Assembly (NCBI RefSeq): GCF_030272615.1
Contig: NC_081409.1
Location: 528,362,291 to 528,426,290, forward strand
Source of the DNA: Cryptomeria japonica
Lineage: Eukaryota; Streptophyta; Pinopsida; Cupressales; Cupressaceae
Direction: 5' to 3'
Length of the DNA: 64,000 bases
Every line of letters begins with the position of its first letter. The first letter of the stretch is position 1. The translations under genes were made by a program, and so were the position numbers. Under the pieces are notes generated by a model that searched no databases, was not told where the DNA came from, and saw only the letters and a list, made by a program, of their open reading frames with translations. Shown here piece after piece: positions 10,041 through 23,100 of the stretch.

Positions 10041-10418
10041 TTAGCGCATAAGAGCAACTTCTTAGTGTGTACAGTACTTTTGTTAGTGCATCCAAACCTC
10101 TAGTTAGCGCGTCGATTCCAAACAATAGCATTTGATCCCAAGAAAAATCAGTGCAAAATCCTTTAGCGCATTAGAAAAACAGTCTAGCATGTGGAAACAA
10201 CAGCTTAGCATGTGGGAACCAAACATTAGTGCATAAAGTCCAACAGTTAGCGCGTCACAGACCTAGGATAGCGCATAGATTTTTCAAACAGCTAGAAAAA
10301 CAATTTTAACAGTCCAAAAACTTCAGCGCGTGTCTGGGGGCAGCCTAGCGCGTGTGGTTATTATTTTAGCGCATCAAAGAATTTCAGTAGCACATATAGA
10401 CTTTGTTCTAGTGCGTGA
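10041..10418 (+). repeat. Leader array of TTAGCGCRT motifs (RLG-2)
   Basis: About sixteen copies with consensus TTAGCGCRT, spaced roughly 20-30 bp, with variants such as TTAGTGCAT and CTAGCATGT that are mostly one transition away. The spacers are unrelated to each other, so this is not a simple tandem duplication. The array lies between the leader block and the upstream ORF. Its reverse complement recurs at 22579-23036 in the antisense gene's intron. Confidence 0.85.
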
Positions 10419-10885
10419 TCCAAAAATAGAAAAACAGAGAGCAAAACCGAGAAAATTTTTGAAATTTTCAAAAATATTTTTCGAAGCATTTTTCATCAAC
10501 ATCATTTTTCATCAAACCAGAGTGGCAAACAAACCATTAAAACTATTTCTCAAGGAAAATTTGTGACAAAACGAATGTTGTCAGAATCCTAAAATGAATC
10601 GCACAATAGAGGATGTCTCTCCTATCATAATCTGGAAATCTCATCATCAATATCAACAGAATCCTTTACCATCTTACGGATTTTTATCTCAAAACACTTA
10701 TTTAAAATTTTCAAATTGTCAAATCAAGTTTCCAGATCGGGAAGCTTTTATCCATATCATTTGACACGCTTTGTCATGAAGGGGCATCTAAAAGCCTTCA
10801 CTTTGATAGAGTAAGATTTGAAATTTTCAAAAATAAGAATCCACTGAATCCAAACAAATCAAAGGAAACCATTGATCACTCATGC

Positions 10886-11272
10886 ATGACTAATCCCCTT
10901 ATTCTGAGAAGAAAGAACCTCTATCGTAACATCACGTTGAAGAAACAACAGCCTAGTTTTTCCAAATTCATCAAGAGAAATAAGTTTTTATACATCAATC
11001 ATCAACTCTTCAAATCCCATCGGGTATTCCTTCATCACGTCAAATGTTATATCCAAAACAAATCTAACGAATTTGACAAAGAACCCTTGAAGACAAGAGC
11101 ATACTGTCAAAAGTCTGCTTTTAATCAAACCATAAACCACGACGGAAAGATCAATCCAGCATTCTTGCCTGATGAGTGCATCACATATAACACATCTCGA
11201 CCAGAACCACCAACCCCCGAGCAACACATCGAAGAGGATTTTGTCCCTTTCATCACTGAAAGTTTCTACTAA
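10886..11272 (+). CDS. Upstream ORF1 of RLG-2, 128 aa, function unknown
   Basis: An intact 128-residue frame ends in TAA one base before the gag ATG at 11274. It is basic in its first half (RRKNLYRN, LKKQQ) and ends FVPFITESFY. RLG-4 carries a colinear counterpart of 127 residues at 58552-58935, sharing the RKNL, ITYN, EEPPT-type and FVP..T.SFY blocks. This similarity supports real coding, since the rest of the leader is much less alike. Ogre elements are known to carry an extra ORF upstream of gag; whether this is the same family cannot be judged here. The product shows no catalytic motif, signal peptide or membrane segment. Because ORF1 and gag nearly touch in different frames, gag may be translated by reinitiation, or the leader may be spliced. 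Confidence 0.7.
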   Translation: MTNPLILRRKNLYRNITLKKQQPSFSKFIKRNKFLYINHQLFKSHRVFLHHVKCYIQNKSNEFDKEPLKTRAYCQKSAFNQTINHDGKINPAFLPDECITYNTSRPEPPTPEQHIEEDFVPFITESFY

Positions 11273-11273
11273 A

Positions 11274-12917
11274 ATGCCTGTTACTCGCTCTCAAAGAGAC
11301 AAACAAAGCGAGACACATGCAGAATCAAGTATGAATCGAAGATTATCAAATCCTTTTGAGGTTCCACCCTTAGAAGAACCTGAAATTACTGAAGCACTTC
11401 TTCAGGAATGTCAGGAAAACCCTTCATTCCAAAAGCTTGTAGAAAAGCTCATGGAAAATGACAAAGAAAAATATATCTTGATGCTTACAAGTAAAGGCGT
11501 TAAACTTCCCAAAGATTTAGACCTCAACATTTTTCAAACCGGATCTCGATAATATGCATATCAAGAACAACAAAGAGAAGAAGAAACTCACATACCTGAA
11601 CAACATATACCTGAACAACACAATCCAGAACAACGCATACCAGAAATGCGTATACCTGAGCTAGAAACACCAGAGCAAAATATACCATTTACCACACCTT
11701 TTCAGTTAAGAACAAACATGAGGGAAGAACTCTTCCCTCAGCAAGATAATGCGCCTTTAGTTTCTCTTACTCAACAAATACAAATGTGGCAAAGGCAAAT
11801 ATAGGATATGCAACAAGGGACAACAGTGCGGTACTCTTTAAACGAAATCTGTCCTTATCCATTTGACAAAAGATTGAACATGGTGCCTTTTCCTCCAAAC
11901 TCAGACATTCCCAAATTTGATAAATATGATGGGAAAAGTGATCCCCAAGATCATGTTTGAGAATTTTGCACACTGAGCCTCGAATTTGCTCATGATGACA
12001 CCTATTTGATGAGGTTATTCCCCAGAAGCTTGGGAGGGCAAACCATGGAATGGTTATCCAAAATTTCGCCACCTGTTAGATCATTTGATGAATTGGTTAA
12101 CAAATTCATAACCCACTATTCCTACAACATCCAACATGCCATAACCATGCTAGATGTTTGCAACACCAAACAAAAGAACAACGAAACATTCATGGTGTTC
12201 CTTCAATGCTGGCAACAAATGGTATCACGATATCCTCGAGATATTCCCGAAAAGGAGAAAATGGAAATCTTCATCGATAACTTGAATGGCGAAATGAGTT
12301 ACAGACTAAAACTTCAACGCATACCATCTTTCGCTAAATTGATTGAAAATGGCATTCAAGTAGAGGAAGCATGTGTCAAAAAGGGAACACTCAAATTCTA
12401 CAAGGAAGGAACAAACTCATCAAACTACAATAATCAGAACAACACCAACCTTGAAAAATCTCGATTTTGGACTCGAAATAAAAATGAAGGCAACAATGAA
12501 TCATATGATCCCAAATCTAAGCAACCAGTGCTTGCATTATCCGGAAATCCTCAAAATATGAAAAATCCTAAAAATTCTACTCCCAGTGCTAACACATATG
12601 CACCAAACACTGATCAAGGACAACTCAACACAAACAACACCAACGATACTCAAAGCAAGAACATGAATCCAGGACCTAGCAACAATTCATGCAACAACAC
12701 GAACAATTTCCAAAAGCGTATCTTCACACCACTGGGACAATCATTAGAATCCGCATTTAGAGGACTTCTGGCAAACAAGATTCTTTCTTTGCCTCCAATC
12801 AGCAACTATGAACCCCCAATCAAACCACCTTGGTGGAACGATTCACACTATTGTGATTTCCATCGCAACAAGGGTCATAGAACAAACGAGTGCATGAGAT
12901 TGAAACACATAGTATAG
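11274..12917 (+). pseudogene. RLG-2 gag, interrupted by stops
   Basis: The frame starts at ATG 11274 (MPVTRSQRD...). It reads through stops near 11550, 11802 and 11958 and ends at a TAG at 12915, after which pol continues in the same frame. The Retrotransposon Gag core is clear at about 11860-12400 (PFPPNSDIPKFDKYDG, GGQTMEWLSK, DVCNTKQK). A zinc-binding motif C-X2-H-X4-H-X4-C (CDFHRNKGHRTNEC) near 12850-12895 is the form I associate with Tat/Ogre Gag. The 11570-11690 stretch encodes a degenerate IPEQ/PEQ repeat. Gag would form the virus-like particle; with these stops this copy cannot. Confidence 0.85.
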
Positions 12918-15900
12918 GACATGATTGATCGAGGTGACTTAACAGTGGATGGTCTCAAAACAAATGGTGATCACGGAGCCTTCAAAAATCCTCTTCCAAA
13001 TTACAACAAAGATGGAGCATCAACTTTAGATGATACACGTGGAGCTCGTATTAATCACATCTACAACAACACAATCAACCACATATCAGCTGAAGATCAT
13101 CAAGTCAATGTCATCACCATTCAAGATCGGCATGATCATGAATCTGTCAATGTAACAACCCGAACTCAGAAATATGTCTTGAAGGGACATACTACACCTA
13201 CAACTACCACACCAAAAATCCAATATGACTTGGTTAGCCAACTACGCAAGGCTCCAGCTCAGATATCTATCTTGGAATTATTGAAACTATCACCAAAGCA
13301 CAAAGACATATTGGAGCAAGCGCTATTGGAAACAAATGTACCTCAAAATCTGGATACAGATAGATTTCAAGCCATGGTCGCCCATATGACAGGACCTCAT
13401 AACCTCACCTTCTCAGCGCATGACAATACTTCCTTGAGTCATCCACATAATACTCCTCTCCACATTCAAGTCATTGTTTGCAAACACCAAGTAAAAAGAG
13501 TCTTAATAGATGGAGGAGCCGGGCTTAATATATGTACTTTAAAGCTTATCCGTGCATTAGGCTTCTCAGAAGAATCTATCGATCCCTGCAAGAAGATTAC
13601 CATCAAAGCATATGATGATGAGGAAAGGTCCTATAAAGGCACAGTGATATTGCCTATTCAAGTAGGACCAGTACAAAAGGATACTATATGTTAGGTCTTA
13701 GATATTGATCTAACCTACAATATCTTGTTAGGATGACCCTGGATACATGAAATGCAAGCAGTACCTTCTACGTATCACCAGTGTGTCAAGTTTCCTTATG
13801 ATGGACAAGAAATCTCCATATCAGCTAATCATAATCCATTTCAACATTGCAATGCAATGGGGGCAGCCCAAGACAGTTTGGTTCCTCATAATAGAGAAAA
13901 GCAGCGATCTTCAACATCAGATCTACAAACAGCAAAATCCAACTCCTTATGGGGAGACTTCAAACAGAAAATGCAAATCAAAGACCAAGGCATGGGAGAA
14001 TACTCTTTGGAGCCTTTATGTTTGGCCAAATTGCCAACATCACCTAGATCGCATGGTTTGCCTACTACATCAGCACACCTGGCCGCTCAGCCCATCACTA
14101 AATTTGATGGTACCTTCATCCAATTGGGTACTCTAGCACATGAATCAGAAGATAAGGAGATTCTTAGCTGGCTATACAAAGATGAGGAAGAAGATCATAG
14201 AGCAGCCACTCTGGACATTGTTCTACCAACACACTTGTATGGAAAAGGCTACTTAATCATGAAGTAAATGGGATATGGTGGTAAAGGATCTATTGGGAAA
14301 CGCAAAGGAGTCACTGAACCTATAGATCTTCCTTCACAACCTAGTAGAAACAAAGCAGGATTGGGTTCTAAACTCACATTCCTATTGAAACGGCCACCAC
14401 ACACAACTACAAAACCTCAATGGAAGGTAAAGAAGAAGTACAAAGAAGAATCCTGGCAGGAAGCACTCTTTGAATCAGCAGAAACAATCCACAAGGCATG
14501 GGAACATCAAGATTAGAGGTTGCATCAGGGAAAGCTTCTAAGTCATAAGAAGGCCCTATCTGCAGCAGTAGCTCATATTCAAATACCAATGTCTCAAGAA
14601 CAAATCCTGTCATCTCCAGATACCGTTAATCCTCCCCGAGGAAGTACCGTCTATGAACAAATCTAGCAAGTAGAAGACAGATCTGATACAGAATCAACAA
14701 AAACCATCAAAATGGTATCCATCATTAAAAATTTGTTTTCACCATACAACATACCTGTTTACAGCACAAATAGAATCTGGGATGATGCCTATGAGATAGA
14801 TTCCAATGAATATGAATGGGGTACCTGCTCCAATGCTACTACAGATATCCCTGACAATACTGATTCTATATCCCTTTCTCAAGAAGAACATAACGCAGAA
14901 GATAGACCTCTTGAATTTGGACCACAAAATATCTATGACGCCAAGGAAAGCGAACAAAAACATTATGAGCAAGTCTATGTAGAAGATAATACCATCGAGG
15001 ACCTCGACGAAATCCTGGACTTCTTTAAAATCAAGACCCATCACAATGAAAACTCCGTCCTAACACTCACAGTAGCCGAACTTGATCCACCCAACGATTC
15101 CTTACCGCTTGTCTTTCCTGACCTCATCGACTGGGATGAACCTGAAATCCATGATATACCAATTTTTCCAGATGATGAATCTATTATCCATTACCTATGT
15201 ACCGTAAATTTGGAAATAGGCTCTACCAGTGAACAAAATAATGATGTTTGTCAATTAGGGAGTGCCAAGTCTCTCAGTCGTGAAAATACACTAAATAAAG
15301 GATCTGATGCTGAAAACCAGTCAATGGCAGCTCTAGATCACAAAAAAGTAAAAATAAAGGACGCATCTGAGGGTGAAAACCTTTCTAAGGCACCTAATGA
15401 TGGGAGACTTGACACTCTTCCTGAACACTTTCATGAGCAATCACCCATTTTGATTAAGCCCACTCAATCAATCAACATTGGTACCACAGAAGCAGCCATA
15501 AACATACACCTTGCAGAATTCTTGACAGAGGAAGAAAGATCGGCATTCATCATCTTCTTTAAAGAACAACAAATTAACTTTGCTTGGCCATATGCTGATA
15601 TGCCCGGAGTAGATCCACACTTAATCATGCATCACTTGTCCATTTCTACAGGAGCTAAACCAGTCAAGCAAAAGCTACGAAAGATGAATCCATAGGTGGC
15701 ACCCATGGTCAAAACTGAACTAAAGAAATTATTAGACGTCGGATTCATTCGACCCATTGACTATGCAGAGTGGATTTCCAACATCGTTCCAGTATAAAAA
15801 CTAGATGGTAGTATCAGAATATGCACTGACTTCAGAGATGTCAACAAAGCTTGTCCAAAGGATGGCTTTCCTCTACCAAGTATCGACATAATTGTAGATC

Positions 15901-18738
15901 TTACAGCAGGCCACGCAATGCTCTCACTAATGGATGGTTTCTCAGGCTATAATCAAATCAAAATAGCCCTAGAGGATCAAGATAAAACCGCGTTCACCTG
16001 TCCTTGGGGAACATACTATTGGAATGTTATGCCTTTTGGCTTAAAGAATGCAGGGGCCACTTATCAAAGAGCAATGACCACAATATTCCATGACATGATG
16101 CATACATTAATGGAAGACTATGTGGATGATTTATTAGCTAAATCCTTCACTAGAGCTGAACATCTTGGCATCCTAACAAATATTTTTGATCGATTGGAGA
16201 AATTCCAAGTCAGGCTCAATCCTAAGAAGTGTGTCTTCAGGGTAACATCAGGGAAGTTACTAGGCTACATAGTCTCAGCTAAGGTATTGAAGTAGATCCA
16301 GCAAAGGTACAAGCCATTATGGACATGCCACCACCAAAGAATATCAATCAACTTAGATCTCTACAAGGATGACTTCAATCAATCAGGCGATTCATCGCTC
16401 AGCTAGCAGATAAAAGTCTCCCATTTAACCATTTACTACACAAAAATGTACCATTCAAATGGGAGGCCAAGTGTGCAGAATCTTTTTATCAAATCAAACA
16501 GTACCTAATGAATCCACAAGTTCTGGTCCCACCAGTCATAGGAAAGCCTCTTATCTTATATATCTCAACAACAAATATATCACTGGGGGCACTGTTGGCA
16601 CAAGAAGATCAACAAGGGAAGGAACGTGCCATATATTACATCAGTAGGACATTGAATGGCTATGAACTCAACTATACATTCATTGAAAAGGCTTGCCTAA
16701 CAGTGGTCTTCGCATCTCAGAAGTTCCAACATTATATGCTAGCACATACCATTAAGCTAGTAGCAAAAATTGATCCTCTCAAATATCTACTTAGCAAGGC
16801 AGCTCTCACAGGCCGATTGGCTAAGTGGGTCATGATTCTCAGTGAGTTTGACATCCAATACACAGAAAGACGAGCCATCAAGGGACAAGCAATTGCAGAT
16901 CAGTTGGCTGAAGCACCACTACCAGGCAAACACACCATGGAGATCGAATTTCCGGATAGGGACGTTCTTGCTCTTTCTACCAAACAATGGACCCTATACT
17001 TTGACAGATCCTATACACAACATGGTTCAGGGGCTGGCATTCTATTCATCACTCCTGAAGGACACACTATACCAAGATCATATAGGCTTATATTTCCATG
17101 CACAAATAATATGGATGAATATGAGGCATTGGTCATAGGCATCAAAATGGCCATAGAATGAAAAATCACAGAGTTAAAAGTCTATGGAGACTTGCAACTG
17201 GTCATCCATCAAATCAACAACAACTATCAAACAAAGGATGACAAGCTACTACCCTACAAATGAATGGTGGATGACTTCAAACAGTATTTTGTGCACATCA
17301 CCTTCGAGCAAGTACCAAGGTTGAACAACAAAGCAGCCGATGCAATGGCTACAATCACTTCACTACTACAAATTCCAGAACAACAGAGTCGTTACGAGTT
17401 CCTGGTAGAGCAACTATTCTCCCCCGCTTATGACCACTCTGAATCCCAAGTTATTTATGCCTTGACTGGTTCAGATTCTTCGTTATATGGACCAATATAC
17501 GACTACCTCAAGCACAATATCTTACCAATTGACCAATCCCGTAACCAAAAATGTAACTTTATCTGACAAGCTGCCCATTACACCCTTACCGCAGATACTT
17601 TATATCATCGAGGTCTCGATGGTACTCTTCTTCGTTGCCTTGATCGTAATGATTCCGATTCTACTTTACACGAGCTTCACAAAGGTATTTGTGGCACACA
17701 TTCAAGTGGTACTACTCTTGCTAAAAAGCTTCTACGAATGGGATACTACTGGCCTACAATGGAGAAAGACTCCTATCACTTCGCCAAGAAATGTCCTAAG
17801 TGCCAGATCCATGGTAATCTCATACATGCACCAGCACAGGAACTGCAGCCCTTTACAACATCATGGCCCTTTTGTCAGTGGGGACTAGAGTTGGTTGGAA
17901 AAATTCATCCATCATCTTCAAATGGACACAAGTTCATTATAACAGCAACAGAGTACTTTACCAAATGGATAGAAGCAGTTCCCATGAACACAGTAACCGG
18001 GAAACAAATTGCCTCTTTTATCCTCAATTATCTGATCTGCAGATATGGTATTCCAAGTTCAATCATCATAGATAATGGACGGCCATACAAGAATCAAGAT
18101 GTCTAAGAACTATGTGAAAAATTCAAAATCCAACATAGGTTCTCTACACCATACTACCCGCAGGGAAATGGTCAAGCGGAAGCATCTAACAAGACAATAC
18201 TAAAAATCCTCAAGAAACAGTAAATGATGCAGGCAAAGATTGGCACGTACAACTCAATCCAACACTTTGGGCATATAGAACCAGCATCCGCACACCTACA
18301 AGAGCAACATCATATTCATTGGTATATGGATCAGAAGCCATTTTACCCCTGGAGGTAGAAATCCCATCTCTCAGAGTCTCTTTAAAAGGCCTAATCCCAG
18401 ATGAAGAGTATCGAGTTAACCGACTGCAAGAACTTGAACTATTAGATGAAAGATGCCAACATGCTTATACTCATCTCAAAGCATATCAGCAACGCATGTG
18501 TAGGAGCTACAATCACAAGGTCATTCCACGCAACTTCAAGGTTGGTGACCTAGTCCTCATAGAAAATCCAAGAAATTAGCAAGATCGAGAAAAGAAAGGG
18601 AAATTTGAACCTAACTGGCTGGGTCCCTATGTTATTATATCAGTCTATGGATCAGGTGCCTATCAGCTAACAAATTTTGAAGGAGATGTGCTCGATGAAC
18701 CAACTAACAACATCCATCTAAAGAGGTACTACACTTAA
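12918..18738 (+). pseudogene. RLG-2 pol: protease, G-patch, RT, two RNase H domains, integrase; broken
   Basis: Pol continues in the gag frame. In order: protease with DGGA at 13509-13520; a G-patch-like glycine-rich motif at about 14238-14330 (YGKGYLIMK then MGYGGKGSIG); a long acidic spacer; RT with YVDD at 16119-16130; a one-base frameshift near 16281; degenerate gypsy RNase H (YISTTN in place of the DAS motif); archaeal-type RNase H from about 16990 with DGS changed to DRS; integrase from about 17640 with an HHCC finger. The first integrase acidic residue reads E (WGLELVG), the other two are D (IIDNG) and E (QAEAS). A second frameshift lies near 18216. It ends in a GPY motif and a stop at 18736-18738. 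At least a dozen in-frame stops are present, mainly TAG and TGA. Confidence 0.88.
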
Positions 18739-20137
18739 GTGGCCTAGTGCACGAAAAAAGCCAAAATAAACAAAAAAATCAAAAAAGTCCAAAAAAAGCA
18801 AAAACATAAAGTACGATAAAAACAAATGGTGAAAACCTGGTAAACAGGCACTCTTGTGAAAACATGGCTCCTCTATCTATTTCCATGCCATTTTATCCAT
18901 CAAAACACTATCGGCCATCGCCTGACACTTAGCATATATTCATTCAGGACATACTTAGCGTAGTCACTATCCTGGGTTATCCATCTATATCTATCCTCTT
19001 ACCGCATTCCACCATGGCTGAGAAAACATTGTACATGATCATATCAAGAGGCACACTCAGCTAGGGGCATTAACTTGTTCAAAAACTTGCAAACATTCAA
19101 GACATCAGGGCTATTTGCAAAAACTTAGAAGCATGACATCCAACAAACCAAAACTACGCTTCATCACAAAAGAAAACAAAACAATTCACAAACATACCAA
19201 GGATGGATGATTTTCTGAAGTACTAAATGTTGCATTCTTGCATAAAGTCTTGACTAGTTTTGCATTTTTGAACTTTTTGAATTATTGGATTCTCTTCCTT
19301 GTCTCACTAAATTCTTCACAGCTAGAGGTCAAGGGGAACTTCCAATATTTTCTTAGTCTTCCGTGTGGGAGGCGATCACTTGTATTGTGTGAATTCTTGC
19401 CTCGAGACGTAATATGTCAAATATCACTGAAGGCCTGATTCCACTTCACGCATACAAATGATCTAATCTTGTCTGTTTACGCAATACGCACTCAGGTCGT
19501 CCTAGTTCAATTATACCTTGACGCTTGTGCTATCTTGCAAAATCAAAAATCATGTAAATTTTTCTCAGGTCATTATGGTTCAATTATACCATTATGCTTG
19601 TATAAATTTTCAACATATCCAAAAATCAATAAATGCTCGATGATGATATCTACAAAGAAAGCAAACAAATGGTTATATCAGATAGCAAATACAGAATGAG
19701 GGATGCTCCAAAAACATTAGTTGCATATCATTTTACAATTAGTTGCATATCATTTAAGCATGTTTTCATATCATTTTAAAACATCATTGCATATCATTTA
19801 ACATGTTTGCATATCATTTAACATATTTACATCTCATTTTACATTTAGTTGCATATCAAATCATACATCTCATTTTCAAGATACATCTCACAGCATATAA
19901 AAGCATACATCCTACATCATACATTATATCATCTATGTAAGCATTGCATCAGCATAAAGAAACGAAATAGCCCACATCACATGCATCCATATACACACAT
20001 CACATGATCAAATGCAAATGGTGCCATATATATATATATATATATATCTCAAAAATGATCCAAATGTACAAAATGTGTCAAAAATGTGTCCAGTACAAAG
20101 AATACAATGCTCAAAAATACAACAAAGACCATGTCTC
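18739..20137 (+). other. RLG-2 spacer between pol and the antisense gene; short AT-rich repeats
   Basis: No frame here looks coding. At 19715-19880 a unit around TGCATATCATTT recurs about six times with varying spacers. An (AT)n run lies at about 20028-20047. The equivalent spacer of RLG-4 (48204-50861) is also rich in ATATCAT/ATGATAT words when read in that element's orientation. Confidence 0.6.
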
Positions 20138-23100
20138 TCAAGTATGACTATCCCCTGATGGAGATGGTCTAGCTCCAGATGCACCCGCCCCTGGATCCCC
20201 AGGAGGGTCCTGTCTCGGTGGCCCCGTAACACCTCGGCTCTCAGACTGTGACCCAGTAGTTCGAGATCGACTAGATCTCGACTGTGCAAAACTCTATACT
20301 CGGCGGTCCCTGGGTACTGTAGCCTCATAGTGCCCCCTATAATACTCCGCCTCCTGGGCTCTCAACGCCAGCTCTCTCAGGGTGTCTCTCATCGGACCAC
20401 CCGCCGCTGCTCTCTACATGCTCGACACCACCTCCTCCACTCATCCCCGCCGCTCTATCTCGGTATCCCGCTCAGTGGTCAACTGAGAAATCTACCACTG
20501 ATAGGTCAAAATCTTTGCCTGCAGCTGCTGAACAGTAATCTGCAAGGTCCGGATCTGAGCATCCTCCATATGACCAGGGACCCGAACCCGTAGTGGTACA
20601 TGTGCTGGAGGAACCCATCCCACTCGGCCTGTCCTTAGTGCTGGAGGTGGGAGTACATCCGTCCTCCTCCTCTGTGCTGGTCGCCTAGGCTCATCATCAC
20701 CCCCCACTACAGCTAGCACCTCCCCCACTCTCCCCTCTCCACCGGCTCTGATAGCCAATCCACCTCTCCCCCTATCTATCCTCCCCTATCTCACCACTCT
20801 ATCCACACCTCTATCCCCTCTCCTCCCTCTATCTCCCCGCCTCCCTCTAGCTCCTCTCCCACATCCTCCTTCTCCATCCTCCCCATCATCTCCCTCGTCT
20901 CCCCCATCTCCCTCCTCCTCATCTGAATCAAAGGCTGGCCTCATCTCCTCAAGATCAAAAATCTTGGCCACCACCCATGCAGCAAACAATCGAGCAAACT
21001 CATCCGTCATGCCTGCATCCTGAATCTCAGGGGCATAATCCCATATCTACCCAGCCAACCCCACAAACTCCTCCACCGCCACTGCACTATCAATGGTCGG
21101 CCCCCAATCCGCTACATCCTGCTGCCACCGTGCATATAGGCACGCTCCCTAAGGAATACCCTGCTGGCGCCCGAACTGCCTCAAAACTTGGGTAACCACA
21201 AACGTCTCTATCACGAACGGGGTCCTCTTGATCAGGTACCTAGTCATAAATACAAAGGGCATCTCTAGCCCATCCTCAGCCCACACCTCACATCCTATAT
21301 ACGGTCGCCAGGTGACCGTATCTATGTCATCCAACACTCTCCTCCAGTGCTCTAGTTTTCCCAACTTACGTTGGACAACTAGACCCCTGTATCCATAGGC
21401 GTATGCACATCCTACGGGCCTGTCCCTGTCTGCTAGTGGCCTCGCTGCTGGAATATGCTTCCAGCACCATACTTGTAATAAAGTCACGCCAGCTGACAAA
21501 CTGTCGTAACCGAGGTATACTACCTCATGCAGACCCCTGTATAAATGGGCCAGCATAGCTGACCCCCATGCAAACCTCCGCCCCTGTGTAATCATCTCCT
21601 CCAAAACCAGCCCCCATCCCACCGAGAATCCCTTTGACCTGCGATCAGGACAAAGGAATCCCCCAATGAACCCTACTAGTACGGATGGCAGCGGTGCATA
21701 ATCTAGGTCTAGAAACTCCTGCCATGGGATCTCATAGCCGCAGACGGTATCATCCTGAAAAATATGGTGCAGTGCCTCTGTGCCACCCTCCTCTGACTGC
21801 TCATAGGGTAGTAGTGCCCCTACTACAGGGATGCGCAGGATCCTGTAACAGTCCTCTGGTGTGACTTTCATCTCTCTCGTGGCAAAATAGAAGGTGTTTG
21901 TATCACTGTGCCACCTCTCCGCAAGTGCTGTCAGTAACCTCCGGTTCACAGTGAACCGAGGCATATCCAAGAGAGAAGTCAATCCACATCTCTCAATAAT
22001 ATCAAGATCAGCCCGCGATAACTGCGGTATCAATGTCCACAGTCTGGGAAATCTCTCCCGTGACTACACCACACCCAATCGCTTCTGTCAACAAGCCAAA
22101 CAAATCCAATATCAGTTTTCACATCAAAACAAAGATATCAAAATCAAACTCACATCAACAACATGAAACAATTTGCTCATTTATATCAAAGTTCAAAATC
22201 CTATTATTTCATATCAACTTGTAAAACAACTCAAGTTCTCAAAAACCATATCAAAACTTGTAACACAACTCAAGTCTCCACAATCACATAAACTTGTAAA
22301 ACAACTCAAGTTTTTCACCCATATCAGCTTGTAAAACAACTCAAGTTTCCAACCCCTATCAGCTTGTAACACAACTCAAGCTTCACACATTGAACTTGAA
22401 ATAGAACACGCAAACAAATCATATTTTGATCAACACAACACATTGATATCTATACATAACTTGAAATATCACAAATCCCAACAAGTTATATCAACACTCA
22501 TATTGGACAAAAGCATAAAATCATGATAGACAGACCAAAACAAATTTTCAAATTGGCTCATCTCGCAAAATTTTTCCAGATGTGCTAAAATAGATATCCA
22601 ATGCGCTAAAAAACCCCCACGCACTAGGCTGTCTTTCCTACGCGCTATTCTATCTACCCTATGCGCTAGGTTAACTCTACGCGCTAATCTTTTCCCCCCA
22701 TGCGCCACCTAACCAACCCTATGCACTAGACTGAATCTACGCGCTAATCTACACCTCCTAGGTGCTACTCGTTTGGCCCTATGCGCTAGGTTATCCCTAC
22801 GCGCTAAACCCCCTTACCTATGCGAACCCCTGCGACCCCTATGCGCTAGGTCTACCCTACGCACTAACCTATTGACCTGACGCGCTACCTGATGGCTGCC
22901 ATGCGCTATTCTACCTATATGCGCTAACATATTTTTGCTATGCGCTATCCTATCTGTTTCGGACGCGACCCCTAAAATTTGACTTGATGCGCTACTCTAA
23001 ACTTCGTATGCGCTAATCTATGCCCTAGACGCGCTAAAATGTTACACCCGAACTTTGAAAATCAAAAAACGACTAAAAATGACAAAATGAAAAGTCAAGA

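Noticed and set aside
10041-10418. Repeats with regular spacing, considered as a CRISPR array
   Set aside because: The repeat unit is only about 9 bp and degenerate, the genome is a plant, and the same motif recurs in the antisense intron.
16270-16300. Frame breaks at the same RT position in RLG-2 (about 16281) and RLG-4 (about 53285), considered as programmed frameshifting
   Set aside because: RLG-2 lacks one base while RLG-4 lacks about 22, and neither has a slippery site with a following structure that I can see. Independent decay is simpler.
20330-20593. Plus-strand 87-residue frame, and the minus frame at 20008-20328
   Set aside because: The first is the complement of the antisense PMD gene's C-terminal part and the second is an alternative frame of it. 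The frame shared with the PMD and with RLG-4 is the supported one.
21149-22033. Taking position 22033 as the start of the PMD protein
   Set aside because: The codon there is TTG, not ATG. The frame is open upstream to 22066, and to the inferred acceptor at 22085 apart from one TAG; the ATG in the upstream 75-nt exon fits better.
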